NCBI GenBank assembly: GCA_023665085.1 | Contig: JAMPEQ010000002.1 | Span: forward strand, 186,001-250,000 | DNA: 64,000 nt | Direction of reading: 5' to 3' | Source of the DNA: Bacteroides sp. | Lineage (GTDB): Bacteria > Bacillota > Clostridia > Oscillospirales > Acutalibacteraceae | Shown: piece after piece, positions 53,612-62,997 of the stretch | Layout of the letters: each line of letters starts with the position of its first letter | Position numbering within the stretch: the stretch's first letter is position 1 | Position numbers and translations under genes: made by a program | Notes under the pieces: generated by a model | Databases searched by the model: none | What the model was told of the DNA's origin: nothing | The model's input: the letters and a program-made list of their open reading frames with translations, nothing else

Positions 53612-54469
53612 TTATAATTTTTCTTTTAATGTTTCAATTTTCTTAATTCTACTAATATTATCCAATTCAAGATATGCCAATAAAATCATTTGATATAATT
53701 CATCATACCATTTTTCAAGTGTCGTTTTTTTCATTTTAGCAACATATTCTTTATAATGCTTACTTTCCTTATTCTTATTATTGTGCCTGATATTAAGATT
53801 GTTTAATATAAAAAATATATTGTCGGTTAAGATTTTATCAACCTTCGCTAATTGTTGCCTTTTTGGTTCTAAATCAGTTGCAAGAGCAAGCAAAATAGAT
53901 TTTTTAGCTTCAACATCACCTTTTAACGCATGATGATTGTACCTTATAACTTCACATGCTAAATTTTCTTCTATAATTTCAGATACAGATGTTGCTGTTT
54001 CATTCTTTGGTACTATTATTGCACAATCGTATTTTGGTAAATATTTTGCTTCGTAATTTATCCAATCTAAAGATGAAGCTAAATTTTCTTTAGCCGCGTA
54101 AACAGTATCAGTATAATAGTCTTCACTATTCTCGTTTTTATCTAAAAGGAATAGCATATTGGAAGCATATTCGCAAAAATTCAGAAAATGTTCCTCTGTA
54201 AACTCTTCTTCAGACAAAGTACAATTTAAATCTAATTCAGCTTTCATATCATATGTCCCAATACAGTTAGTTCTCTGTACCCATGTTTTGAAAAGTTTTT
54301 TATCTATGTAATTTTCTATAGAACAAAAATTATAATCACTATCTGTTTCAGGGAAAACCGCCCATGGAATTCCTATAGCGTGTTGATCTTCAAATAATAA
54401 TTTTAATCGATCATAATCATCGTATAAATTCCTATTATTTTTTATAATATCAAAAATACTTTTTCTCAT
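53612..54469 (-). CDS. Unknown protein in the element's cargo slot
   Basis: 285 residues (AAAGGCG 5 nt before the ATG). Not recognised. It is mainly helical and charged with a central strand-rich part (YDCAIIVPKNETATSVSEIIEE, then VIRYNHHALKGD) and a C-terminal RHNNKNKESKHYKEYV helix resembling the tails of some abortive-infection proteins. It lies on the opposite strand to the integrase and between hairpin and attachment core, where cargo is expected, so a defence role is possible. Confidence 0.6.
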   Translation of the reverse strand: MRKSIFDIIKNNRNLYDDYDRLKLLFEDQHAIGIPWAVFPETDSDYNFCSIENYIDKKLFKTWVQRTNCIGTYDMKAELDLNCTLSEEEFTEEHFLNFCEYASNMLFLLDKNENSEDYYTDTVYAAKENLASSLDWINYEAKYLPKYDCAIIVPKNETATSVSEIIEENLACEVIRYNHHALKGDVEAKKSILLALATDLEPKRQQLAKVDKILTDNIFFILNNLNIRHNNKNKESKHYKEYVAKMKKTTLEKWYDELYQMILLAYLELDNISRIKKIETLKEKL

Positions 54470-54550
54470 TTATTCGCCTTTCAATTATTAATTCCAATAT
54501 TTAGATTATTACATAAATTTTTATGAATTTCAATAGAAATTAAATTAACC

Positions 54551-54640
54551 ATTATATCATCTCTTAAAAGTCTCTCACTAAATTGGCAAAGTTTGGCGAG
54601 TTTGTGAGTCTCAGAAAGTCTCACAGAGGTCTGCTATACA
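54551..54640. repeat. Arm-type repeats near core B
   Basis: TCTCTTAAAAGTCTCTCACTAAA and spaced GTCTC motifs, matching the region at 22481-22575. With the core below this covers 54470-54874, which has no gene. Confidence 0.6.
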
Positions 54641-54712
54641 AAATTCAAGGTAAACACAGAAACTAAAAAAGCACCTTTTCAGGTGCAAAAACGTGCCAAA
54701 AGGCGAAAGAAA

Positions 54713-54858
54713 ATGGACAGTTCGTTATGAACTGTCCAACTTTGGCAGAGGTATAAGGATTCGAACCTTAAATGACGGAGTCAGAGTGTAAAAATCACTT
54801 TTTGAAACACACCATTTTAAGCCATATTTCCATTTTTGAGTCTCTCAAAAATCTCTCA
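54713..54858 (-). other. Attachment-site core B: 3' half of tRNA-Gln plus flanks
   Basis: Hairpin GGACAGTTC/GAACTGTCC (54713-54739), then the 66-bp block 54742-54807 identical to core A with the tRNA-Gln 3' half on the minus strand, then TCTCTCAAAAATCTCTCAC. The 5' half of the tRNA is absent here also. Confidence 0.8.
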
Positions 54859-54874
54859 CAAAAGATTTAAGGGA

Positions 54875-55276
54875 TTAATTTGTTTTTTCGTCAAGATAGT
54901 TTTCTATTGCATTTACAATTTCTTTAGCCATTTGGTAATATTCTTTAGCTGAGTCTAAATCATACTGAATAACCATATCATAATCGCTGTCTTCACGAGC
55001 CTCCTGCAAATCACCAATCATATCAGAAAGTGCAGAATCAAACAAACCTGTTTTTATATAATTCTTTCTGAAATATGCAATAACACCTGAATGCTTTTTT
55101 GAATCAAAGCCAGCTAACAATTCAACCGCTTTCATTGCATGAAATGCAGCGTAATATGAACGATTTACAACTGAGTTGTAATCGCCAAGTTCAATATATC
55201 CGGGTATAAAGTTAATCAATTCTTTTGCTCTGTTAAATTGTAATTCAGACAATTCTTTTAATTCCTGATCAGGCAA
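54875..55276 (-). CDS. HEPN domain protein (toxin-like partner of MNT)
   Basis: 133 residues, all helical, with the HEPN motif in NRSYYAAFHAMKAVELL (Arg-x4-6-His) and a matching C-terminal helix. In MNT/HEPN pairs the HEPN protein is an RNase-like toxin and the nucleotidyltransferase modifies and silences it. Overlaps the MNT gene by 8 bp. Confidence 0.85.
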   Translation of the reverse strand: MPDQELKELSELQFNRAKELINFIPGYIELGDYNSVVNRSYYAAFHAMKAVELLAGFDSKKHSGVIAYFRKNYIKTGLFDSALSDMIGDLQEAREDSDYDMVIQYDLDSAKEYYQMAKEIVNAIENYLDEKTN

Positions 55277-55607
55277 TTTTTATACCCTCCGATTCAACAT
55301 TTTTATAAAACGGCAAATGATTTCTGTAACGATTAAAGGTTTCTGTATCCACAATATTAAGCGAAACAACAATATCATATTCAAGTGATAACGAGCTTGC
55401 AAAATGAACAAATAATTTCCTATACTTTAATCGTTCTTCCTTTTTGCAAATCACTCTTACCATAACATCTATATCAGACTCATCATCATAGTCACCACGA
55501 GCATAAGAGCCGTAAAGAATAACAGCATCAAGCTTGTCACCAAGAAGCCGCTTTGCTTCCTCGGCAACAGCAGAGGCTATAATATTCACTTCACGCTTTG
55601 TGCACAT
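55269..55607 (-). CDS. MNT-type nucleotidyltransferase (antitoxin-like)
   Basis: 112 residues from the ATG at 55607 (GGTGGTGA upstream). The minimal nucleotidyltransferase motif is intact: LYGSYARGDYDDESDIDVMV with both metal Asp residues, and a third acidic strand LEYDIVVSL. Likely AMPylates or otherwise neutralises the HEPN partner. Confidence 0.87.
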   Translation of the reverse strand: MCTKREVNIIASAVAEEAKRLLGDKLDAVILYGSYARGDYDDESDIDVMVRVICKKEERLKYRKLFVHFASSLSLEYDIVVSLNIVDTETFNRYRNHLPFYKNVESEGIKIA

Positions 55608-55742
55608 AAAATCACCACCGATAATTATCTTACTATTAGTATACATAAAAATTATAACAAAATCAACTTTATTATAAAAGAGCGAGCAAAGATTTTGGAA
55701 GAATACTGACAGTAAAATAAATTTTGCTTAATGCGATAAAAG

Positions 55743-55776
55743 AAAGCCGTTCGTACGGGGAGGTACGAACGGCTTA
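55743..55776 (-). terminator. Terminator of the SipW/TasA/LRR operon
   Basis: AAGCCGTTCGTAC and its complement around a 6-nt loop, with TCTTTT after it on the minus strand. Confidence 0.88.
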
Positions 55777-55802
55777 AATTGGTTATTAAATTGTGACTGC
55801 GG

Positions 55803-58800
55803 TTACTTTTTGATGTAGGTAACTGCATCTGTTGCAGAGGACTGATAAGTTACAATCTCTGCAGGAGTGAAGGTTGTTGAATCATCACCCTGAACATACC
55901 ATGCAGTACCTGTTGCAGCAGTTGGCAGATAACCCTTTGTGCCGACAAAGCGGAATTTTGCACCAAGTGTTACATCTGTAAGTTTTGAACAACTCTGGAA
56001 CATATTATCCATTTTTGTTACCTTGCCTGTGTCAAAACTTGTTAAATTGAGCGTTGTCAAATTGTTACAACTGCTGAACATATACGACATATCTTTTACA
56101 TTGCTTGTGTCAAAACTTGTTAAATTAAGTTCTGTTAAACCTTTACTACAACCTTCAAACATATGCGACATATCTGTTACATTACTTGTATTAAAGTTGC
56201 TCAAATCATATGTTGTCAAACCTGAACAACTATTGAACATATACGACATATTTGTTACCTTGCTTGTATCAAAGCCTGTTACATCAAGTTCTGTTAAGCC
56301 TAAACAACCACCGAACATATGCCTCATACTTGTTACATTGCTTGTATCAAAACCTGTTACATCAAGTGTAGTTAAACCTTTACAACTACCGAACACAGTC
56401 GACATATCTGTTACCTTGCTTGTGTTGAAGTTTGTTACATCAAGTGCAGTTAAACCTGAACAGCCACAGAACATATATGCCATAGTTGTAACATTGCTTG
56501 TATCAAAACCTGTTACATCAAGTGAGGTCAAACCTGAACAACCATTAAACATATAATCCATTTTCGTTACCTTGCTTGTATCAAATTCTGTTATATCAAC
56601 TGCCGTCAATCCTGAACAACCACTAAACATATTCGTCATACTTGTTACCTTACTTGTAACAAATTTTGTCACATCAAGTGTTGTCAATGCTGAACAACCA
56701 TTGAACATAGATGCCGTATTTGTTACCTTTCTTGTATCAAAGCCTGTTACATCAAGTGAGGTCAAACCTGAACAGCCACTGAACATACTCGTCATAGCTG
56801 TAACATTGCTTGTATCAAAACCTGTTACATCAAGTGATGTCAAGCCTGAACAACCATTGAACATAGACGACATATCTTTTACCTTGCTTGTGTTAAAGTT
56901 TGTTATGTCAAGTGCAGTCAAACCTGAACAGCCATTGAACATAGATGATATACTTGTTACATTGCTTGTGTCAAAATTTGTTACATCAAGTGATGTCAAA
57001 CCTGAACAGCCATTGAACATAGATGATATACTTGTTACCTTGCTCGTGTCAAAATTTGATACATCAAGTGATGTTAAACTTGAACAGCCATTGAACATAG
57101 CCGACAGGCTTGTTGCCTTACTTGTGTCAAAATTTGTTACATCGAGTGATGTCAAACTTCTACAGCTATAAAACATCAGTGACATAGTTCTTGCCTTGCT
57201 TGTATCAAAATTTGATACATCAAGTGTTGTCAATTTTGAACAGCCATTGAACAACCATGACATATCCTCTACATTACCTGTATTCCAGTTTGATACATCA
57301 AGTGATGTCAAACCTGAACAGTTATAGAACATATTATACATATTTGTTACATTACTTGTTTCAAATCCCGATACATCAAGTGTTGTCAATTTTGAACAGC
57401 CATTGAACATATATTTCATATCTTTAACATTGCTTGTGTCAAAACCGCTTACATCAAGTTTCGTCAATTTTGAACAGCGATAGAACATATATGACATATT
57501 CTCAGTATTGCTCGTGTCTATTAATTTGAAAAAAACAGATTCAAGGTAATTACATTTTTCAAACATACTATCTGAATTTTGCGGAAATTCTACTGCACAG
57601 CCTTTTTCAGCAAGTACATATGCTGTGCTGCCTTTTTGAAACACCTTAATACGGTCACGAAGATTAGTATCGCCCTCCTTTGGTTCCTGTGCATAATTTG
57701 TGTTATTTGCCCAATCCTCGTCTGTAAGACTAAGCATTCCCTTCCTGTTATTAAAACTGTCAAATACAATACTTGTTATGCTGCTGTTATTCAAGCCATA
57801 CTCTGTAACAAATTTCTGATAAAGCACAGGATTAACAGGCGGATGCTGAACATAAGTTGTTGCTGCGGTTACATTTTTTTGATTTACTGCAATCTGTGCA
57901 GGAGTTAATGCGTTTTCATCATCACCCTGAACATACCAATCATTGCCTGTTCTTGCATTCGGCAGATATCCGACTGTACCGACAAATTGGAAATTTGTAC
58001 CGAGGGTTACCTCTGTCAAAGCAGTGTCATTTAAGAACATATTTTCCATTGTTGTAACCTTACTTGTATTCCACTTTGACAAATCAAGTGCTGTCAAGCC
58101 TGAGCAACCACTGAACATACTGTTCATAGCCGTTACCTTGCTTGTATTCCAGTTTGATACATCAAGTTCGGTCAAGGATGAGCATTCGATGAACATTTTT
58201 TCCATCGTTGTAACATTGCTTGTATTCCAGCCTGATACATCAAGTTCGGTCAATAATGAGCAGCGTTGGAACATACAGCACATATCTGTAACTTTACTTG
58301 TGTCAAATCCCGACACATCAACTGCGGTCAAGGAGTAACAGTCACAAAACATCGTCCGCATAGTTGTAACATTGCTTGTATCAAAACCCGATACATCGAC
58401 CGAAGTCAGCGCCTTACAAAGAGTGAACATTGATGCCATATCTGTTACCTTGCTTGTGTCAAAATTTGACACATCGACCGAAGTCAAAGAGGCGCATTCG
58501 TAAAACATCTGCTTCATATTTGTAACATTGCTTGTATCAAAACCCGATACATCAACTGAACTCAGTTTTGGACAAACATTGAACATAAGTGCCATATCCG
58601 TTACCTTGCTTGTGTTAAAGCTTGACACATTAACTTTTTCCAGGGATGCGCAATTCTGAAACATAACACGCATCGTTGTAACGCTGCTTGTGTCAAAGCT
58701 TGATAAATCAAGCGATGGCAAGGAGGAACAATGATTAAACATTTTCCACATCGTTGTGACATTGCTTGTATCTATTGCGTTAAACTCAATAGAGGTAAGG

Positions 58801-59246
58801 TTTCCGCAAAAATCAAACATCAAGCTTGAATCAGCAGGAAAGGTTACAGGATAATCCTCTTTCGCAAGGATGTATGCAGTATTGCCCGACTGAAAGAGTT
58901 TGATGCCCTTGCGAAGATTATCGGCAGATGATGGAGCACCCTTAGCCTCCTGAACATAGTTTGTGTTATTTTTCCAATCCTCGTCTGAAAGACCAAGTGC
59001 GTCTTTCTGATTATTAAAGCTGTCAAACACAATTTTTGTTGTGCCGTTATTTTTCAAATCATATTTGGTGACAAAATTCTTATAAAGCACAGGTGCATTT
59101 GCTGTAATTTCAATATTCACTGTGCCTGCGTTTTTTGTTTGTGCAAATTTTGCAAATGTAAAGCTTGTGCATATTGTAAGTATAACAGCCACAAGGCAAA
59201 TAAAAGCAGAGAAAAATGCTCTGTTTTTCTTATTCGATTTTTCCAT
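55803..59246 (-). CDS. BspA-like leucine-rich repeat (DUF285) surface protein
   Basis: 1147 residues. The N-terminus has a SipW-type export signal (FTFAKFAQTKNAGTVNIEI). Two arrays of about 23-residue DUF285 repeats (LDVSNFDTSKVTDMSxMF) follow, about 12 copies near 145-410 and about 24 near 560-1090. Each array is preceded by the same capping module (VLYKNFVTKYDL / VLYQKFVTEYGL) and followed by the same cap (FVGTVGYLP / FVGTKGYLP), so the protein is an internal duplication. No wall anchor is seen. Probably an adhesive component of the fibre made by this operon. Last gene, with a strong terminator after it. Confidence 0.9.
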   Translation of the reverse strand: MEKSNKKNRAFFSAFICLVAVILTICTSFTFAKFAQTKNAGTVNIEITANAPVLYKNFVTKYDLKNNGTTKIVFDSFNNQKDALGLSDEDWKNNTNYVQEAKGAPSSADNLRKGIKLFQSGNTAYILAKEDYPVTFPADSSLMFDFCGNLTSIEFNAIDTSNVTTMWKMFNHCSSLPSLDLSSFDTSSVTTMRVMFQNCASLEKVNVSSFNTSKVTDMALMFNVCPKLSSVDVSGFDTSNVTNMKQMFYECASLTSVDVSNFDTSKVTDMASMFTLCKALTSVDVSGFDTSNVTTMRTMFCDCYSLTAVDVSGFDTSKVTDMCCMFQRCSLLTELDVSGWNTSNVTTMEKMFIECSSLTELDVSNWNTSKVTAMNSMFSGCSGLTALDLSKWNTSKVTTMENMFLNDTALTEVTLGTNFQFVGTVGYLPNARTGNDWYVQGDDENALTPAQIAVNQKNVTAATTYVQHPPVNPVLYQKFVTEYGLNNSSITSIVFDSFNNRKGMLSLTDEDWANNTNYAQEPKEGDTNLRDRIKVFQKGSTAYVLAEKGCAVEFPQNSDSMFEKCNYLESVFFKLIDTSNTENMSYMFYRCSKLTKLDVSGFDTSNVKDMKYMFNGCSKLTTLDVSGFETSNVTNMYNMFYNCSGLTSLDVSNWNTGNVEDMSWLFNGCSKLTTLDVSNFDTSKARTMSLMFYSCRSLTSLDVTNFDTSKATSLSAMFNGCSSLTSLDVSNFDTSKVTSISSMFNGCSGLTSLDVTNFDTSNVTSISSMFNGCSGLTALDITNFNTSKVKDMSSMFNGCSGLTSLDVTGFDTSNVTAMTSMFSGCSGLTSLDVTGFDTRKVTNTASMFNGCSALTTLDVTKFVTSKVTSMTNMFSGCSGLTAVDITEFDTSKVTKMDYMFNGCSGLTSLDVTGFDTSNVTTMAYMFCGCSGLTALDVTNFNTSKVTDMSTVFGSCKGLTTLDVTGFDTSNVTSMRHMFGGCLGLTELDVTGFDTSKVTNMSYMFNSCSGLTTYDLSNFNTSNVTDMSHMFEGCSKGLTELNLTSFDTSNVKDMSYMFSSCNNLTTLNLTSFDTGKVTKMDNMFQSCSKLTDVTLGAKFRFVGTKGYLPTAATGTAWYVQGDDSTTFTPAEIVTYQSSATDAVTYIKK

Positions 59247-59263
59247 AGCATTTTTCTCCTTTC

Positions 59264-59779
59264 TTAATCTATCTGTTCAAACTGAACATCAACTGAAATG
59301 TCCTCATACAAATCACTCTCTGCATCATCAAGAGCGGTAAAAGTGATTGTGTCCTTGTCATTCTGACCTGCTCCAAGATTTACTGCATCAAATACAGCAG
59401 TATTGATTTCATCAGTGGTTGTTACTGCCTGACTGCCAATACTCACGCAAACCTCAGGCGGCAGGTTGCCGACAACCACTGTGTACTGCACTGCCGTTTC
59501 GGAATCATTCAAAACCTCAAATGCATATTCGCCCGAAATACCCTCTGTATTGTCCAGTTCAATAAGGCTTGGCTGGTCTGCACTTGCTGTGGCAGAAACG
59601 CTGAAGCGTGCCATTCTTGCTGAATCAGAGCCCGTTGCTGAAGCTGTGTATCGTGCAAGACTCACACCGCTTAAAAGCAGAGTAACCACGAGCAGATAAC
59701 TGACGATTGCCGACAGCGGAAGCCTGAATCTTTTTCCCTTATTAACATGTATGGAGTTTCGTTTTTGTTTCTTCTCCAT
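59264..59779 (-). CDS. SipW-dependent TasA/camelysin-like small protein
   Basis: 171 residues (AGGAGG upstream). Long basic N-terminus, hydrophobic helix, then the SipW-type box LARYTASATGSDSARMARFSV, close to that in the 61229 protein, followed by a beta-rich domain (GEYAFEVLNDSETAVQYTVVVG). Probably a minor matrix subunit. Overlaps the second SipW gene by 38 bp. Confidence 0.78.
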   Translation of the reverse strand: MEKKQKRNSIHVNKGKRFRLPLSAIVSYLLVVTLLLSGVSLARYTASATGSDSARMARFSVSATASADQPSLIELDNTEGISGEYAFEVLNDSETAVQYTVVVGNLPPEVCVSIGSQAVTTTDEINTAVFDAVNLGAGQNDKDTITFTALDDAESDLYEDISVDVQFEQID

Positions 59780-60284
59780 AATCTACATCCTCCTGAATTT
59801 TGCCCGAAGGTATGCACATCAGCAAACCTCCTGCAAGAACAATACAAAGCATACCCCAAGGTGATTTCAGTGCTGAAATAATCAGCCCTGCTTTTGGAAT
59901 TATCGTAACCACACAGCCAACCACATTATCCTTTGAAACAGGATCCTTATCAGTTGTGTTATTTGCATCACCCTGTGTAATATAACAGCCGTCCTGTGTG
60001 ATTTCCTTGATACGATGTGTTACAAGGTTTGTACCTGTTTTGTAAGTAACAATATCGCCGACTGCATAATCATTTTTTTCGTGGATAACAACCATATCAT
60101 CCACCTCAAATGCACCTGACATACTGCCTGACATAACAACTGCTGAGGAGTATCCGAATATCGACGGCTGATCTCCTGTCAGGGCTTTGGCTGCCATTAA
60201 GTACAGATTACACATCAAAATCACTGCCAACAAAACTATAAGCACCGAGCGAATCATTTTAACCGTAACTTTTATTCCCTGCAT
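59742..60284 (-). CDS. SipW-type signal peptidase I (second)
   Basis: 180 residues with an N-terminal and a C-terminal membrane helix. ER-type catalytic Ser in VMSGSMSG and His in NLVTHRI; GDIVTYKTG and ITQGDANNTTDKDPV are the conserved boxes. Processes TasA-like precursors at the membrane. Overlaps both neighbours (13 and 38 bp). Confidence 0.9.
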   Translation of the reverse strand: MQGIKVTVKMIRSVLIVLLAVILMCNLYLMAAKALTGDQPSIFGYSSAVVMSGSMSGAFEVDDMVVIHEKNDYAVGDIVTYKTGTNLVTHRIKEITQDGCYITQGDANNTTDKDPVSKDNVVGCVVTIIPKAGLIISALKSPWGMLCIVLAGGLLMCIPSGKIQEDVDYGEETKTKLHTC

Positions 60285-61051
60285 TTTTTATCCCTTCTTT
60301 TATCAATAATCAAGAATATGAGCACAACTGCACTGATACACATAAGTGAAACATAAGCACCCATTTCTGCAGGCTGCTGCCATGCATCATCAGCACCTGT
60401 GTTTGGTGATGTATAGGTATTGCCGTCCTCAACAACGATATACATGCCGATTGTTATATCCATATTTTCATCTACGGCTTGGTTGCCGAGGTAAGTATCA
60501 ATGGTGTCCTGCACATCACTGTTCTGATAATCCCAGTTCCAGCCAATGTCAAAATCCTGAATCATACCACCGCCGACAGTTCCGCTCACAGCACGGATTA
60601 TGTCATCGCTCTTTACACCGTCAGGCAAAAAATAATTCTGAGTATCAGCAAGATTTTCACCTTTAAGATAAGCCTTAACAGGCAGCTCCTCAACTGATTT
60701 GATACTGTATAGTACCGCTGTATAATGAACAGGCTTGCCGACACTGTTTTTCAATCGAATGATATTGTTTGAACTACTGCCCGGTGCGATGATTTTACTG
60801 CCGTCATCAGACCTTGCATTCTGATATACTGTATCAAACAGCGAGAGCCTTGCCGCTCCGTTTTCATCAACACCATCTGTATTACTCCAGGTCAAATTAC
60901 CCTGCGTATATGTAAGAATATGATTTGGAGATTCACTCCTGTCTGCCCAGGTAAAATTGATTACAAACGGAAAGGTAACAACCTCTAATATAAATAAAAT
61001 CAGCACAACCGGGAGCAGCCAGCCTTTTTGCTTTTTCAAAAAAGTATTCAT
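60272..61051 (-). CDS. Membrane-anchored TasA-operon surface protein
   Basis: 259 residues. N-terminal hydrophobic export segment, an extracellular beta-rich domain (IIAPGSSSNNIIRLKNSVGKPVHYTAVL, similar to the IVAPGTKGT segment of the 61229 protein), a TSPNTGADD segment and a C-terminal membrane helix with basic tail (IDKRRDKK). May anchor or cap the fibre as TapA does in Bacillus; not a clear TapA homologue. Confidence 0.72.
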   Translation of the reverse strand: MNTFLKKQKGWLLPVVLILFILEVVTFPFVINFTWADRSESPNHILTYTQGNLTWSNTDGVDENGAARLSLFDTVYQNARSDDGSKIIAPGSSSNNIIRLKNSVGKPVHYTAVLYSIKSVEELPVKAYLKGENLADTQNYFLPDGVKSDDIIRAVSGTVGGGMIQDFDIGWNWDYQNSDVQDTIDTYLGNQAVDENMDITIGMYIVVEDGNTYTSPNTGADDAWQQPAEMGAYVSLMCISAVVLIFLIIDKRRDKKCRE

Positions 61052-61143
61052 ATTAATTCCTTTCCTGTAGTATTTTGGTCTAATTAAATCGGTTCTTAAA
61101 CCTGTGTCAATGCCCTAATTACAGGGCACTCATACAGACTCAA

Positions 61144-61182
61144 GAAAGCAGCCCCGTCCTGCTTATGAACGGGACCGCATCT
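61144..61182 (-). terminator. Internal terminator/attenuator after the main fibre gene
   Basis: GCGGTCCCGT/ACGGGGCTGC stem with TTTCTT after it, between 61229 and 61051. Partial readthrough would keep later genes lower than the fibre gene. Confidence 0.65.
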
Positions 61183-61228
61183 TCTGTAAATAATATTAAC
61201 GATTTGCTGCGAACTGTTTTAACTGAAA

Positions 61229-61894
61229 TTAGTTATTCTGAGTTACAGTAGTTGTAATATCAAGCTGGATGTCTGCAGCATTACCGGCAGCAGCCTGATT
61301 ACTGAGTTCAGTATCTTTAATATTATCGTTGCCTTCAATAGACCAAGCCCATGTAACTACAGGTGCTTTAGCCTCTGCCATATCTGCATTTGCCTCATAA
61401 TCTGCACTGTCTGCGTGAATTGCATCCTCAACTGCTTTCTCAAATTCTTCTGCAGTGTCAAATGCCGTACCCTTAATTATATCACCATCAACTGTAATTT
61501 CGATTGGGCAATAGAATTCATCGTCGATTTCCCAGTTTGCAAGTTTAAGGTCTGCTGTATAATCAACATGTACCGCAACCTCAGGTTCACCTGTGATTTC
61601 CATAGCAGTTACCGTGCCCTTTGTGCCCGGAGCAACAATTTTATTGCCATTGTTAGAAACAACAAGTTCATTGTTATACTCTTCTGCGAAAGATTGACCA
61701 TTTGCTGTAACAGCCACGCCGAACTGAGCAACCCTTGCACTGTCACCTCCATTATCAGCAGCTGTGTATCTGGCGAATGTGCCGCCCGCAAAACAGCTTG
61801 TTACCAATGTAAGTGCTAATGCAACTGCTGCAACCTTCATACTCTTTGACTTCTTTGTTGTGTTTACCTTCTTTATGTTATTTGCCTTTCTCAT
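61229..61894 (-). CDS. TasA-like fibre protein (SipW substrate)
   Basis: 221 residues (AAAGGAG upstream). Basic N-terminus, hydrophobic helix, GGTFARYTAADNGGDSARVAQFGV (SipW-type signal and mature start), then a beta-rich acidic domain (IVAPGTKGTVTAMEITG). It follows the first SipW gene and is followed by an attenuator-like hairpin, as fits an abundant structural protein. Confidence 0.8.
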   Translation of the reverse strand: MRKANNIKKVNTTKKSKSMKVAAVALALTLVTSCFAGGTFARYTAADNGGDSARVAQFGVAVTANGQSFAEEYNNELVVSNNGNKIVAPGTKGTVTAMEITGEPEVAVHVDYTADLKLANWEIDDEFYCPIEITVDGDIIKGTAFDTAEEFEKAVEDAIHADSADYEANADMAEAKAPVVTWAWSIEGNDNIKDTELSNQAAAGNAADIQLDITTTVTQNN

Positions 61895-62002
61895 AATAAA
61901 AATCTCCTTTAAATTTAAAATTATTTTTGGGCTCTACTTATTTGCCCTATTATTTTTCGGGACTCTCCTTTTATTTGTCCCTTGTTTTAGTTATTAAGCA
62001 AA

Positions 62003-62662
62003 TTAGCTTGCAGGATATGTGTCACTGCGCTTTTCCTCATTTAATTTTCGCAGTCTGTCTATCTCTGCCTGCATCTGGATCGCTTTTTCATTTTCAGTAC
62101 AAGCGTACCTCTGACGGCGAATGATATCATACATAATGAATACCAACACCGGAACACCGATGAACAAAACCATTCCGAGCGGCTGCTGTAAGAACATAGC
62201 GAAATTACCAAGCTTTGGAATACGCTGTTCATATATTCCCACAACATTATCTGCTGTTACCGAGTTTGCATCTTCAACATTATTTGCATCACCCTTTGTT
62301 GTAAACAACAACTTTCCGTTTTCATCCTTTTCAATGGATTTAATCCTGTGTGTAACAATAATGTTTTTATCCTTGAAAGCGATGATGTCGCCCTCTTTCA
62401 GATCCTGAGTGTCAACCTTATCAATCAAAACAAGATCGCCTACCTCAATGTGATCCGCTGCAGTTCCACTCATTGAGCCTGACTGCACCACCAACGGCGT
62501 TACACCCCAAACAGACGGTGGACTATCCGGATAAATTGCACCTTTTACAATGATTGTCAGATTGCTCAGCAGCATAAATCCAAAAACAATGCAAAGGATT
62601 ATTCCGATAACGGATATTGTTAACTGTAAACCACTCTTTTTTTCTTTTTGTTCCGTGTTCAT
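62003..62662 (-). CDS. SipW-type signal peptidase I (first)
   Basis: 219 residues from the ATG at 62662 (AAGGAA upstream; longer in-frame extensions run into the riboswitch terminator). N-terminal helix, catalytic VQSGSMSG (Ser) and IVTHRIKS (His), FTTKGDANNVEDANSV, C-terminal helix and a charged coiled tail (IQMQAEIDRLRKLNEEKR). First gene after the tandem riboswitches. Confidence 0.9.
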   Translation of the reverse strand: MNTEQKEKKSGLQLTISVIGIILCIVFGFMLLSNLTIIVKGAIYPDSPPSVWGVTPLVVQSGSMSGTAADHIEVGDLVLIDKVDTQDLKEGDIIAFKDKNIIVTHRIKSIEKDENGKLLFTTKGDANNVEDANSVTADNVVGIYEQRIPKLGNFAMFLQQPLGMVLFIGVPVLVFIMYDIIRRQRYACTENEKAIQMQAEIDRLRKLNEEKRSDTYPAS

Positions 62663-62703
62663 AATACTTATTCCTTTCGTGCTGCCTTTATTGTTTTTTT
62701 GCA

Positions 62704-62748
62704 AAATAAAAAGCAGCCTTTTTCCTGCTAAGGGAAACCGGCTGCTCG
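62704..62748 (-). terminator. Terminator of riboswitch 2
   Basis: AGCAGCC/GGCTGCT stem followed by TTTTTATTTT, just before the first SipW gene. Confidence 0.82.
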
Positions 62749-62772
62749 CTCTGTGTTTTTGGCACAAAAATA

Positions 62773-62880
62773 AAGAATTACGCTTCTTTAACGGCAACTG
62801 GCTGACATATCTTTCGACTTAGTCCCTTTAGCTTTGCGTCACCGATTTTCATCGGCTTTGCTATTGAAATATTCAATTTC
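62773..62880 (-). promoter_or_regulatory. c-di-GMP-I (GEMM) type riboswitch 2
   Basis: Minus strand contains TAGCAAAGCCGAT-GAAA-ATCGG, TGACGCAAAGCTA, GGGACTAAG, and ATGTCAGCCAGTTGCCG, the conserved parts of the GEMM-I aptamer in order, followed by its own terminator. Confidence 0.82.
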
Positions 62881-62933
62881 ATTTGTGAATCAGTATGTTT
62901 TCAAAATTGTCACTTAAAATGTGATGTAATCAT

Positions 62934-62976
62934 AAAAAAGCGACCTCCTTCCTGCTAATGGTTACCTGGCCGCTTC
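62934..62976 (-). terminator. Terminator of riboswitch 1
   Basis: AGCGGCC/GGTCGCT stem (one G-U pair) followed by TTTTTT. Confidence 0.8.
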
Positions 62977-62997
62977 GTGTTTTGAAAAACAAAAATA

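Noticed and set aside
55939-57171. Long plus-strand ORFs opposite the LRR gene
   Set aside because: They mirror the 69-bp repeats of the real gene, lack ribosome sites and have no domain.
55803-59246. CRISPR-like array
   Set aside because: The regular repeats are in-frame 23-residue LRR codons with no unique spacers, and no cas genes are present.
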